IMG/VR virus record: IMGVR_UViG_3300048838_000152
Coordinates: 1 to 37,178 of that record
Reading direction: 5' to 3' (one strand)
Length of the DNA stretch: 37,178 nt
Source of the DNA: a virus
Position numbers and translations under genes: made by a program. Below the pieces are notes generated by a model, which saw nothing but the letters and a program-made list of their open reading frames with translations, did not search any database and was not told the DNA's origin. Of the stretch, positions 6,954-15,172 are shown piece by piece (within the stretch, counting starts at the first letter, position 1; each line of letters starts with the position of its first letter).

Positions 6954-7523
6954 ATGCGAAAGCTGCTGCTGTTGCTCTGCCTGGTCGCGACGCCGACGCT
7001 CGCCGCAGACGTGCGCGTGTCGTGGACGCAGCCGGTGCAGAATACCGACGGCTCCACGATCCCGGCGAGTGGCGCAGGCAGTATCCAATCGAACCGGATC
7101 GAGTGGGGCACCTGCGTCGGCACCGGCTTCGGCACGGCGGCCGGTTCGCAGACCATTCCGGCGGCCACGGCGTACACGGTCACCGGCCTGGCGCCCGCCA
7201 CGCACTGTTTCCGCGTCACCGCGACCAACACCTACGGCGCCGAGTCGGGCGTGTCGAACGTCGCGCAACGTACCGTGCCGGCGCCGGTCCCGCTGCCGCC
7301 GGTTGTGACTACAGCCGTCATCGCCGGAATGCTGCAGACGCCGGTGTACAGCATCACCGCGGCGAACAAGCTCTCGACGCTGATGGGATTTGCAGACGTG
7401 GGCAAGGCGTGCGTCGGCCCGGTGCTTGCGACCTATCGCGGCGCGGCGTTCCGCGAGGTGGCGCGCAGCGATGTGAAGCTGTGGGGCAGTACGACCTTGC
7501 GGCTTGCTGCACCCTGCGCGTGA
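6954..7523 (+). CDS. Secreted fibronectin type III-like protein
   Basis: The 189-residue product has a second clear signal peptide in this block: MRKLLLLLCLVATPTLAA, with cleavage expected after residue 17 or 18. Residues about 19-108 read as an Fn3 domain (VRVSWTQP ... TAYTVTGLAPATHCFRVTATNTYG). A proline-rich linker (VPAPVPLPP) follows. The C-terminal 70 residues resemble a small domain containing two cysteines (KACVGPV and the C-terminal APCA). A good ribosome binding site (AAGAGG) precedes the ATG. A phage late protein built for export may act in the host envelope. The Fn3 call is by pattern. Confidence 0.65.
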   Translation: MRKLLLLLCLVATPTLAADVRVSWTQPVQNTDGSTIPASGAGSIQSNRIEWGTCVGTGFGTAAGSQTIPAATAYTVTGLAPATHCFRVTATNTYGAESGVSNVAQRTVPAPVPLPPVVTTAVIAGMLQTPVYSITAANKLSTLMGFADVGKACVGPVLATYRGAAFREVARSDVKLWGSTTLRLAAPCA

Positions 7524-7531
7524 TCTGACGA

Positions 7532-9145
7532 GTGACGACTCGATTTTATCTGCCGAGCAGCGGGACGCCGGACATCAGCCCGGCCTTCAATACGACCTCG
7601 TGGCCGACCGTCAGCGAGGCCGACCGCATTGATGCCGTGACGACCCGCATCTCGTCGACGATGACGAGCAAGGCTGGCGTCGGAAATGCAGCCACTACTC
7701 GTCAACTGCTGCGGCAGTACATCAGCGCCGGACTGGCCGCACAGACGATCAGCGGCACGATCAAGGGACAGGTGCGTATTGCGTCCAACGTTACAAACGT
7801 TGGCGTATGTGCCCTCGCGGTGCGCATCGCGAAGTGTTCGTCGGACGGTTCCGGCGTTACGGAAATCCTGGCTGCCACGCAGTCGGCTGTTGCCGAAATT
7901 GAAATCCCACCCGCGAGCAACGGCACGACGCTGACCAATCGGCGGCTAGAGACTTCACCGAACAACACGTTTAGCCTGGCGCTGACCAGCACAACCGTCA
8001 GCGCTGGCGACCGGCTGATCATCGAACTCGGCTACAAGGACAACACGACCAACACTGGCCGCTACGGATTGCTGTCCTTCGGCGATGACTCGGCGACGGA
8101 CCTCCCAGAAGACGAAACCACAACCGCGGCAAATAATCCGTGGGTCGAGTTTTCTGGTGACATCAGCTTTGAAACTGGCGGATCCCAAGCCCTCGAAGGT
8201 GCTGCCGCTGGTAGCGCACAGGCCAGCGCTGCCCTTGCGGTGGCAAAGGCGCTTGCCGGGGCTGCTGCGGCCTCTGGGACGGCTTCGGCCGACCTGGCGC
8301 TGACGAAAGTCCTGGCAGGCGATGCCACGGCCTCGGCACTCGCGGACGCCGGGATCTCGATCGGCAAGCCGCTGGCCGGCGATGCGGTCGCCTCGGGTGC
8401 CGCGTCGGGTGCTTTGACGCTCGTCATACCGCTGGCTGGCGCCGCTACGGGATCGGCCACGGCCTCGGCTGAGTTTGCCGGCGAGGCCGCCCTCGCGGGT
8501 GCGGCACTGGTATCGGCTACGGCCTCGGGTTTGCTGTCGATCACGGTTCCGCTGTCGGGCGCCGCCATTGCTGGGGCGTCGGCCAACGGGCAGCTGCTGA
8601 TCGGCGTCGTACTGAGTGGCGCCGCCCTGGCGAGTGCGCTGGCGAGCGGTGCACTGACCACGACGGGCAGCGCCGACCTCGAAGGCGCGGCCGTGGGCTC
8701 GGGCACGGCCTCTGCGTCGCTGTCCCTGACGGTGTTGCTGACGGGCGCGGCCATCGGCAGTGCTGCGGCATCGGGGCAGCTCGAATCAGCCACGGTCGCG
8801 CTCGCAGGGGCCGCCGCCGGTGGCGCACAGGCCTCGGCCGAGCTCAATTTGCTGGTGCCACTCACGGGCGCCGCGATTGCCTCGGCGCTGGCGAGCGGCA
8901 GCCTGACGACCGTCGTCGCCATGTCGGCGGCTGCGCTGGCAGGCGCAACGGCTTCAGGCCAGCTTGCGATCGGGGTCACGCTGCAGGGCGATGCCGTGGC
9001 GAGTGCAACCGGCACAGCCATGATGGGCTTCCGCTCGGCATCCCCGCGGCGGGTCATCGTCACAGGCATGCCGTCCCGCAGCATCGTATCGAGGGGCCGA
9101 AGTAGGGTCATCCGGGTGGATCTACCGAGCAGGGCTGTGAACTAA
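7532..9145 (+). CDS. Fibre protein with 14 tandem 20-residue repeats
   Basis: The 537-residue product starts with GTG at 7532. Residues 1-219 form a beta-rich N-terminal domain (FYLPSSGTPDISPAF at the start; AGDRLIIELGYKD near its end), typical of phage fibre or capping proteins. From residue 220 about fourteen units follow, each close to 20 residues with consensus LxGAAxASAxASGxLxxxVP, ending near residue 500. A basic C-terminal tail (RSASPRRVIV ... SRGRSRVIRVDLPSR) closes the protein. The regular hydrophobic/small-residue pattern suggests a beta-helix or fibrous stalk. The downstream gene resembles a fibre-tail adaptor, which supports a fibre role. Confidence 0.7.
   Translation: MTTRFYLPSSGTPDISPAFNTTSWPTVSEADRIDAVTTRISSTMTSKAGVGNAATTRQLLRQYISAGLAAQTISGTIKGQVRIASNVTNVGVCALAVRIAKCSSDGSGVTEILAATQSAVAEIEIPPASNGTTLTNRRLETSPNNTFSLALTSTTVSAGDRLIIELGYKDNTTNTGRYGLLSFGDDSATDLPEDETTTAANNPWVEFSGDISFETGGSQALEGAAAGSAQASAALAVAKALAGAAAASGTASADLALTKVLAGDATASALADAGISIGKPLAGDAVASGAASGALTLVIPLAGAATGSATASAEFAGEAALAGAALVSATASGLLSITVPLSGAAIAGASANGQLLIGVVLSGAALASALASGALTTTGSADLEGAAVGSGTASASLSLTVLLTGAAIGSAAASGQLESATVALAGAAAGGAQASAELNLLVPLTGAAIASALASGSLTTVVAMSAAALAGATASGQLAIGVTLQGDAVASATGTAMMGFRSASPRRVIVTGMPSRSIVSRGRSRVIRVDLPSRAVN
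8189..9031 (+). repeat. Coding tandem repeat, about 14 units of 60 bases
   Basis: Within the fibre gene the sequence repeats with a 60-base period. At protein level the unit is LxGAAxASAxASGxLxxxVP. Units 9 and 10 carry one or two extra residues; the rest keep register. The bases have diverged more than the protein pattern, so it is an old repeat under selection for a regular fold, although unequal recombination could still change the copy number. Confidence 0.85.
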
Positions 9146-9429
9146 TGAACGACTACCAGGTGCTGCCCGTCGGTGGCGAGCTGATATACACGCCAGACTT
9201 TTCCGCCGATGTGCCCGCCGGATCTGCTGTGACGGCCATCGCGTTCACGGTCGAGCCTGCGGGCAGCCTTGCCCTCGCCGGGCAATCGAATGATTACGCC
9301 GAGGGGCAGGCATCCATCAGGGTCAGCGGATCCGCGCATGGCGGGCGCTACACGCTCAAGGCCACGGCCACACTGGACAACGGTGAAGTGATACCGAAGT
9401 TCATCGCCATCGTGGGCGTGAACGGCTGA
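9145..9429 (+). CDS. Fibre-tail adaptor-like protein
   Basis: The 94-residue product overlaps the previous stop by one base (TAATG). It begins MNDYQVLPVGGELIYTPDF and continues AFTVEPAG ... GRYTLKATATLDNGEVIPKFI. This resembles small Ig-like adaptor proteins that phages encode beside fibre genes to join fibre to tail. It has no cysteine or signal peptide. The assignment rests on the strand pattern and on its place immediately behind the repeat-containing fibre; a chaperone role is an alternative. Confidence 0.5.
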   Translation: MNDYQVLPVGGELIYTPDFSADVPAGSAVTAIAFTVEPAGSLALAGQSNDYAEGQASIRVSGSAHGGRYTLKATATLDNGEVIPKFIAIVGVNG

Positions 9430-9812
9430 TGCCAACAGCAGCACCTCACCCATGCGCCAAGCCTGGCTGTAGAGAGGTAGTTCCACGGGGAACACGGTAT
9501 TGCAGTGCTCATGCAGTAGCGCACAGGAAGGTACAGGACGAGCGCAGAGGCTCGCGTGAGCAGCGCGGATACGATTGGACGTGGCGAAAGGCGCGGATAA
9601 ATTATCTCGCGCAGCATCCGCTGTGTGAGTGCGAAGACTGCCAAGCTGGTAAAATTCGCGTCACGCCAGCGTCGGTTGTTGACCATATCGTATCGATCAG
9701 GGAACGGTCTGATTTGCGGATGGATCCCGAGAACTGGCGTGCGATGGCAAAGACTTGCCACGATCGCAGGACCGGACGCGATCAAGGCTGGGGGCGGAAA
9801 CGAGTGAGTTAA
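9429..9812 (+). CDS. HNH endonuclease of the packaging module
   Basis: The 127-residue protein carries an N-terminal zinc-binding segment (HPCAKPGCREVV ... YCSAHA) followed by the HNH core: CECEDC, VVDHIVSIRE, DPENWRAMAKTCHDRRT. HNH proteins of this size are encoded next to the terminase genes in many HK97-like phages and are required for, or stimulate, cos/pac cleavage by the terminase. It starts at the ATG overlapping the previous stop (TGATG). In most relatives the terminase small subunit follows directly. Here a second HNH gene lies between them. Confidence 0.8.
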   Translation: MPTAAPHPCAKPGCREVVPRGTRYCSAHAVAHRKVQDERRGSREQRGYDWTWRKARINYLAQHPLCECEDCQAGKIRVTPASVVDHIVSIRERSDLRMDPENWRAMAKTCHDRRTGRDQGWGRKRVS

Positions 9813-9877
9813 GCGAGGCCCGACGGGACGGCAATCCCGACGAGCCTCTGACCACGCAACCTGTATTGGAGGGTGCA

Positions 9878-10984
9878 ATGGCTGACGGCATGGTAGGGGC
9901 GCTGGCCCCGATCAATCAAGATTCTAGGCGCTGCCCTGTATGCGGCACGGCCGTCGAGGTTAAACCCCGAGGCAGGAAGCGCATTTACTGCTCGGACAAA
10001 TGCCGGGATCTCGGCCACCATCCTCGGAAAACCGAGACTCGATGGGGAGTGCGCATAGCGTACTCACCCGTCAGCAGAACGATCGGTCACTGTCGAACCT
10101 GTGGGCGATCGGTTGCGCTGACTAAGGCTCAGAAATACTGCTCTGAAGCCTGCAGAAAGCATGTGCGATCAACACAAGTATCGTGCATCCAGTGCGGAAA
10201 GCCGCGGCGTGTCGTTACTCGACTTGGGCGGACTGACAGCGGGTACTGCAAACGATGCACATGCCTGAGAGCGGCGAGCATCAAGAGCGAAGTTCAGGCG
10301 ATCAGGAGGATCGCGGTCCGCCGACCGCGCTGTACAAGTAAAGCTTACGCTCGATGGTATGCGCAGCACGTTGCGAAACCTAAGCCTAGATCGCCGCGTT
10401 TGCAGATTCCGCGACTCGGCACCAAGTGTGAGCAGTGCGGGAAGCCTCTTTCATACACGAACCCGCGGTACAAACCGCGGTTCTGTTCCAGGTCGTGCTT
10501 AGGGAAGATCCTCAAGACTAGAGGGCGAAAGCCCACGATGTCGCGCAGATGCAAGGCTTGCGATGTTGAGTTCTCTCCATTGCCATCCAAGTATCAGACG
10601 GTTACATGCTCGGATGAATGCGCTGATTTTGTCAAAAGACAGTCTAAGGGCGATAGCAAGCGCAAGCGCAGAGTGAACGAAAGGGATAACGCATACGCGA
10701 TTGATCCGGTCGCCTACTACGTGAGCGCCCTGCAGATATTCAAGCGAGATGGATGGAAGTGTCAGGGCTGCGGTTGCGACACGCCGAGAAGCCTTCGTGG
10801 AACGCAGCATGATGATGCGCCAGAGTTAGATCACATCGTCCCCGTGTGTGATGGTGGTTCACATACAGATGACAACCTGCAGTGCTTGTGCAGGACGTGC
10901 AATGCGCTTAAGTCGAGCATGAGCATGAGTTCGTTCCTTCGTTGGTCATGTTCCAGCGAAGTAAGACACATCTGGAATCAATGA
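9878..10984 (+). CDS. Multi-zinc-finger HNH endonuclease, 368 aa
   Basis: A ribosome binding site GGAGGG (9868-9873) supports the ATG at 9878. The N-terminal 270 residues hold five consecutive Cys-pair zinc modules of the type CPVCG...CSDKC, CRTCG...CSEAC, CIQCGK...CKRC, CEQCGK...CSRSC and CKACD...CSDEC. The C-terminal domain is a classical HNH nuclease: WKCQGCGC ... LDHIVPVCDGGSHTDDNL ... CRTCNALKS. The gene is visibly less GC-rich than its neighbours and separates the packaging HNH from the terminase. A homing endonuclease with an extended zinc-finger DNA-reader is the best explanation. I do not know a close relative with five modules. Confidence 0.8.
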   Translation: MADGMVGALAPINQDSRRCPVCGTAVEVKPRGRKRIYCSDKCRDLGHHPRKTETRWGVRIAYSPVSRTIGHCRTCGRSVALTKAQKYCSEACRKHVRSTQVSCIQCGKPRRVVTRLGRTDSGYCKRCTCLRAASIKSEVQAIRRIAVRRPRCTSKAYARWYAQHVAKPKPRSPRLQIPRLGTKCEQCGKPLSYTNPRYKPRFCSRSCLGKILKTRGRKPTMSRRCKACDVEFSPLPSKYQTVTCSDECADFVKRQSKGDSKRKRRVNERDNAYAIDPVAYYVSALQIFKRDGWKCQGCGCDTPRSLRGTQHDDAPELDHIVPVCDGGSHTDDNLQCLCRTCNALKSSMSMSSFLRWSCSSEVRHIWNQ

Positions 10985-11079
10985 CTTACATGGGGGGGTG
11001 TTGCGCTGGCCGTTTGGCGCCACACCACCGTTGCGCCAGACAAACTTTCGCGTCCGCAATATGAGATCCAGAGGTTGAT
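10985..11079 (+). promoter_or_regulatory. Candidate packaging-initiation (cos) region
   Basis: The 95-base gap before the small terminase gene contains the inverted repeat TGGCGC (11015-11020) / GCGCCA (11033-11038), a G-run at 10992-10998, and near-direct repeats GTTGCGCTGG (about 11000) and GTTGCGCCAG (about 11030). Cos sites of HK97-like phages commonly lie just upstream of the small terminase gene. The signal is suggestive only. Confidence 0.3.
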
Positions 11080-11457
11080 ATGGCGGGTCGCCCGCGAACA
11101 CCGTCGAACGTACTCGAACTGAAAGGGGCGTGGAAGAAGGATCCGCAGAGGCGCCGCGAGCCTGTGGCGGCCGCTGGTGCCTTCAATCGGCAGCCGCCGG
11201 CCCACCTGCCACAGGAATGCGTGCGCGCTTGGCACTGGCTCGTCGAGCAGATCCCGCCGGGCGTGCTGACCGCGAGCGACCATGCTTCGATGGAGGCGAT
11301 GGCGCGGGTGCAGGCGCAATTCTGGCTCACCGGCCAATTGGACTACGTGAAAGAGCTGCGGCAGTGGTTCGGCCAATACGGGCTGACAGCCGCGGCGCGC
11401 GAGAAGATCGCGGCGAAGAAGCCGGACGGCAGCGGCAACCCGTTCGCCGACCTGTGA
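11080..11457 (+). CDS. terS: Terminase small subunit (P27 family)
   Basis: The 125-residue protein begins MAGRPRTPSNVLELKGAWKK, the signature of P27-family small terminases. It continues through the usual PAHLPQECVRAWHWL segment and a helical C-terminal half. Small subunits form a ring that recognises the packaging start site and regulates the large subunit. The ATG at 11080 follows CAGAGG with normal spacing. The stop overlaps the GTG of the large subunit gene, the expected coupling of the two. Its length is in the lower part of the usual range. Confidence 0.85.
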   Translation: MAGRPRTPSNVLELKGAWKKDPQRRREPVAAAGAFNRQPPAHLPQECVRAWHWLVEQIPPGVLTASDHASMEAMARVQAQFWLTGQLDYVKELRQWFGQYGLTAAAREKIAAKKPDGSGNPFADL

Positions 11458-13151
11458 CGAAGGACGCGCCGCACGTCGCGGCGGCCGAGAAGTATTGCCG
11501 GGACGTAGTGGCCGGCAAGCTGCCGGCTGGCAAGTGGGCGCGGCTCGCCTGTGCGCGTCACTTGGACGACCGCAGGCGGGAGCGGACGAAGGCGTTCGCG
11601 TTCAAGTTCGACAGCACCGAAGCTGAGCGGGTCTGCAAGTTCGTCGAGATGCTGCCGCACGTGAAAGGGCGGTGGGCTCGGCTGGATCCGAAGCGGCCGA
11701 AAGATGGCTTGCTGCGACTCGAGCCGTGGCAGTGCTTCATCGTCGTGAGCCTGTACGGCTGGCGCCGCAAGGGGACGACGTTCCGGCGGTTCCGCAAGGC
11801 GTCGATCTACCTGCCGAGAAAGAACGGCAAGTCGACGATGGCCGCCGGGATGGGCTGGTGGATGTTCGGCAAGGACAACGAGCCGGGCGCCGAGGTGTAC
11901 TCGGGGGCCACGACCGAGAAGCAGGCGTGGGAGGTGTTCGGGCCGGCGCGGCAGATCGGGCTGAAGCAACCGGCGCTGGCCGAAGGTCTCGGGGTCACGG
12001 TCAACGCCTCCAACATGATCCGGCTCGGGGACGCATCGAAGTTCGAGCCGATCATCGGCAAGCCTGGCGACGGCGCCTCGCCGCACTGTGCGATCGTGGA
12101 CGAGTACCACGAGCACCCGACGGCGGACCTGTACGACACGATGCTCACCGGCATGGGTGCGCGCGAGCAACCGCTGCTGCTGGTGATCTCGACCGCCGGC
12201 GACAACCTGGCGGGTCCGTGCTACGACGACTGGCTGACGGTGCAAAAGGTGCTCGAGCGCACGGTCGAGGATGACTCCCACTTCGGGATCATCTTCGCCG
12301 CGGACCCTGAAGACGACTGGACCAGCGAGCTCGCGCTGCGCAAGGCAAACCCGAACGCCGGCGTGAGCGTGTCGATCGAGTTCCTGCAGAGCCAATTGCA
12401 GGACGCGATCAACAACCCGCGCAAGCAGGGCATCTACAAGACGAAGCACCTGAACTTGTGGGTGAACGCCCGTGATGCGTACATCAACATGCAGCGCTGG
12501 GCGGACTGCCGGCAGGCGGGCCTATCGCTCGACGACATGGCGGGCCGGGTCTGCTACGTCGGTATGGATCTGGCGTCGAAGGTGGACATTGCGGCCCTCG
12601 AGCTGCTGTTCCCGCTCGATGACGGTGCATACGCGCGCTTCGGGCGGTACTACCTGCCCGACGAGACGGTGCAGGCGCCAGAGAATGACCATTACCGCGG
12701 CTGGGCGAAGTCCGGCCTGCTGACCGTCACGGACGGCAACATCATCGACTTCGGACGGATCCTCGAGGACGTCGAGGCGCTGGCGATGCGGTTCCAGGTG
12801 GAAGCGCTGGCCTATGACCCGTTCCAGGCAACGATGCTCGTGACCGAATTGACGAACGCGGGGCTGCCCTGCGTCGAGGTGAAACCGACCGTGCTGAGCC
12901 TGAGTGAACCGATGAAGCAGGTCGAAGCGCTGATCCGCGACCGCAAGTTGCACCACGACGGGGATCCCGTGATGACGTGGATGATGTCGAACGTAGTGGC
13001 GAAAGAGGACGCGAAGGACAACGTCTATCCGCGCAAGGACCGGCCCGAGAAGAAGATCGACGGATTCGTCGCGCTGTGCATGGCGATGAATCGCGCGATG
13101 GCTGCCGATGAAGGCGGTGAATGGGCCACAGGTCGGCTGGTGACGTTGTGA
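11454..13151 (+). CDS. terL: Terminase large subunit
   Basis: The 565-residue protein is the DNA-packaging motor. The ATPase part shows a Walker A-like LPRKNGKST (residues 120-128), a Walker B IVDEYHEH (214-221) and a coupling motif LLLVISTAGD shortly after. The C-terminal RNase-H-like nuclease starts with VGMDLASKVD (369-378), whose Asp is a metal ligand; a further Asp (AYDPFQA) and a C-terminal DGFVAL lie where the others belong. It converts ATP hydrolysis into DNA translocation into the prohead and cuts the genome. The GTG at 11454 overlaps the small-subunit stop. The open frame runs further upstream but only as a shadow. Confidence 0.93.
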   Translation: MTKDAPHVAAAEKYCRDVVAGKLPAGKWARLACARHLDDRRRERTKAFAFKFDSTEAERVCKFVEMLPHVKGRWARLDPKRPKDGLLRLEPWQCFIVVSLYGWRRKGTTFRRFRKASIYLPRKNGKSTMAAGMGWWMFGKDNEPGAEVYSGATTEKQAWEVFGPARQIGLKQPALAEGLGVTVNASNMIRLGDASKFEPIIGKPGDGASPHCAIVDEYHEHPTADLYDTMLTGMGAREQPLLLVISTAGDNLAGPCYDDWLTVQKVLERTVEDDSHFGIIFAADPEDDWTSELALRKANPNAGVSVSIEFLQSQLQDAINNPRKQGIYKTKHLNLWVNARDAYINMQRWADCRQAGLSLDDMAGRVCYVGMDLASKVDIAALELLFPLDDGAYARFGRYYLPDETVQAPENDHYRGWAKSGLLTVTDGNIIDFGRILEDVEALAMRFQVEALAYDPFQATMLVTELTNAGLPCVEVKPTVLSLSEPMKQVEALIRDRKLHHDGDPVMTWMMSNVVAKEDAKDNVYPRKDRPEKKIDGFVALCMAMNRAMAADEGGEWATGRLVTL

Positions 13152-14452
13152 GAATCTTTGGCTGGGAAATCAGTCGCGAGCAGAAGACGCTTGGCGTCAA
13201 TGACGTGCTGGCGCGGTTGCGCGCCGTGCAGTCCGGCATGGGCGCGACTGTCACGCCCGAGAATTGCATGCGCTCGCCGACGGTCCACGCGATCGTGACG
13301 GCTGTTTCGCGGCGCCTTTCGGTGACACCCGTCCATGTCTACAAGACAGGCACGAAGAACGGCCGACAGACGAAGGAGCAGGACCGGAACCATCCGATAG
13401 CGAAGCTGCTGCAGTACCCGAATACGTGGCAAACCCGACAGGCATTCTGGGCCGATGCGGCATCGTGTTTCGTGCGGCATGGCAAGTTCTACGCCTACAA
13501 GAGCCGCGGCAAGACGGGGCCGATTCGCGAACTTCTGCCGCTGCACGCGAACGCGGTGACGCCCAAGCAGGACGACGACTACAGCGTCCGATACGAAGTG
13601 ATGGAGCAGGGCGGCGGCTACAAGGAACTGAGCGGCAGTCAGTTGTTGCACGTCCGCGGTGCGTCGCGCGACTTCATTGAGGGCGATTCGCCGGTAAAGG
13701 ATGTGGCTCAAGCCATCGCGCTCGAGATCGCGGCCGAGGAATTCGGATCGACGTTCTTCAGCAACGGCGCGCTGCCGCTGATGATCTTGCGGCACATTCA
13801 GGGGTCCAAAGGTTTCAAGACGCTCGAAGAGGAAAAGCAGTTCGTCAAGGACTTCCAAGACGCCTTCGGCGGCGGAAACCGCCATAAGGCGCTGCTGTTG
13901 CCGACCGGGATCGAGGCCGGGAATCCAGTCAGCGTCGAGAACGACAAGGCGCAATTCCTTGAGACGCGCAAGTATCAGCGCACCGTAATTGCGGGCGCGT
14001 TCGGCGTCCCGCCGCATCTGGTCGGCGACCTCGAACGGGCGACGTTCAACAACGTCGAGCAACAGGATCAGGACTTCACGCTCAACGTCATCATGCCCGT
14101 CGCGCAGGCGTTCGAGGCGGCGATGGAGCGGGATCTGCTGACCGATTCGGACTGGTCGCAGGGTGTCATCATCCGCTTCAACCTGGACAGCATCCTGCGC
14201 GCCGACTTCAAGAGCCGGCAGGAAGGCTTGCAGTTACAGCGCCAGAACGGCGTGCTCTCGGCGGACGAGTGGCGCGAGATCGAAGGCAAGAATCCGCTCG
14301 AGGAAGAGAACGGCGGCGACGAATACTGGCGGCCGGGCAACATGCTGGTCGCGGGCGCGCCTGTGCCGGTTCCTGCGCCGAAGCCCGTTCCTGCCGTCGA
14401 AGATGAATTGAGCAAGGCGATCCGCCACCTCAAGAGCGTGGCGAGGGTTTAG
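13148..14452 (+). CDS. HK97-family portal protein
   Basis: The 434-residue product fits HK97-type portal proteins: an N-terminal VHAIVTAVSRRLS segment, a central HPIAKLLQYPNTWQT and FVRHGKFYAYK, and GASRDFIEGDSPVKDV. Then IAGAFGVPPHLVGDLERATFNNVEQQ marks the end of the core domain. A proline-rich tail (PVPVPAPKPVP) precedes a final helix. The portal forms the dodecameric ring at the unique capsid vertex through which DNA enters. It starts with GTG at 13148, overlapping the terminase stop. The protease gene follows after two bases. Confidence 0.92.
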   Translation: MRIFGWEISREQKTLGVNDVLARLRAVQSGMGATVTPENCMRSPTVHAIVTAVSRRLSVTPVHVYKTGTKNGRQTKEQDRNHPIAKLLQYPNTWQTRQAFWADAASCFVRHGKFYAYKSRGKTGPIRELLPLHANAVTPKQDDDYSVRYEVMEQGGGYKELSGSQLLHVRGASRDFIEGDSPVKDVAQAIALEIAAEEFGSTFFSNGALPLMILRHIQGSKGFKTLEEEKQFVKDFQDAFGGGNRHKALLLPTGIEAGNPVSVENDKAQFLETRKYQRTVIAGAFGVPPHLVGDLERATFNNVEQQDQDFTLNVIMPVAQAFEAAMERDLLTDSDWSQGVIIRFNLDSILRADFKSRQEGLQLQRQNGVLSADEWREIEGKNPLEEENGGDEYWRPGNMLVAGAPVPVPAPKPVPAVEDELSKAIRHLKSVARV

Positions 14453-14454
14453 CT

Positions 14455-15147
14455 ATGGAAAAAATGTGCGTTTCGCTCGACGTGAAGTCCCTGAAGGACC
14501 GCGAGCTCGAAGGCTTGGGCGCGGTGTTTCGCAATCGCGACCTCGGCGGCGACATCATCGCGCCGGGCGCGTTTGCAAAGACGCTCAAGCAACCGACGCA
14601 GAAAGTCCGGCCGATGCTGTGGATGCACAAGCCGGATCAGGTCATTGGGCGCTGGGACTCCATGAAGGAATCCGACGATGGGCTGTTCGTAAAGGGCATC
14701 CTGGCCGATACCGACCTCGGCAATGAGATTCATACCTTGCTGAAGATGGAGGCCGTCCGCGGCCTGTCCATCGGCTACGAGGTGAACGACTACGGCTACG
14801 ACAAGAACGGCGCCCGCATCCTGAAGGAGATTGACCTCTGGGAGGTCAGCGTCGTGTCCATGCCAATGAATCCGCTGGCGACGATCACTCACGTCAAGTC
14901 GCGCCTGAGCGCGGCGGGCGAGTACGTCCCGACGATCAAGGAGTTTGAACGCATCCTGCGCAATGCGGGGTGCAGCGCGAGCACTGCGAAGCTCATCGGC
15001 TACAAGCTGCGGTCCCTCGAGGACGAGCTCGACGAAAGGTCGGTCCCGCCCCTGCGCAATGCGGGAGAGGATGACGTCGCGAAGGCGCTGAAAGAGATCG
15101 CGGACAGGATCCAGGCGGCGGCCATTCGACAGGCATTCGCCGCGTAA
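14455..15147 (+). CDS. Prohead maturation protease (HK97 family)
   Basis: The 230-residue protein is the serine protease that removes scaffold and delta domains during head maturation. The herpesvirus-assemblin-like catalytic residues can be placed: His58 in LWMHKPDQVIG, Ser105 in VRGLSIGY and Glu130 in DLWEVSVVSMPMNP, the last a family hallmark. The C-terminal 70 residues are helical and may be the self-cleaved tail. It lies between portal and capsid genes, as in HK97. Confidence 0.92.
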   Translation: MEKMCVSLDVKSLKDRELEGLGAVFRNRDLGGDIIAPGAFAKTLKQPTQKVRPMLWMHKPDQVIGRWDSMKESDDGLFVKGILADTDLGNEIHTLLKMEAVRGLSIGYEVNDYGYDKNGARILKEIDLWEVSVVSMPMNPLATITHVKSRLSAAGEYVPTIKEFERILRNAGCSASTAKLIGYKLRSLEDELDERSVPPLRNAGEDDVAKALKEIADRIQAAAIRQAFAA

Positions 15148-15172
15148 CCCATCACGTACAGAGGAATTGAAA

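Noticed and set aside
8189-9031. CRISPR-like 60-base periodicity
   Set aside because: There are no conserved repeat/unique spacer units; the period is 20 codons of a coding repeat.
11130-11453. N-terminal extension of the large terminase
   Set aside because: The extension lies over the small terminase gene in another frame; the GTG at 11454 with stop overlap is the natural start.
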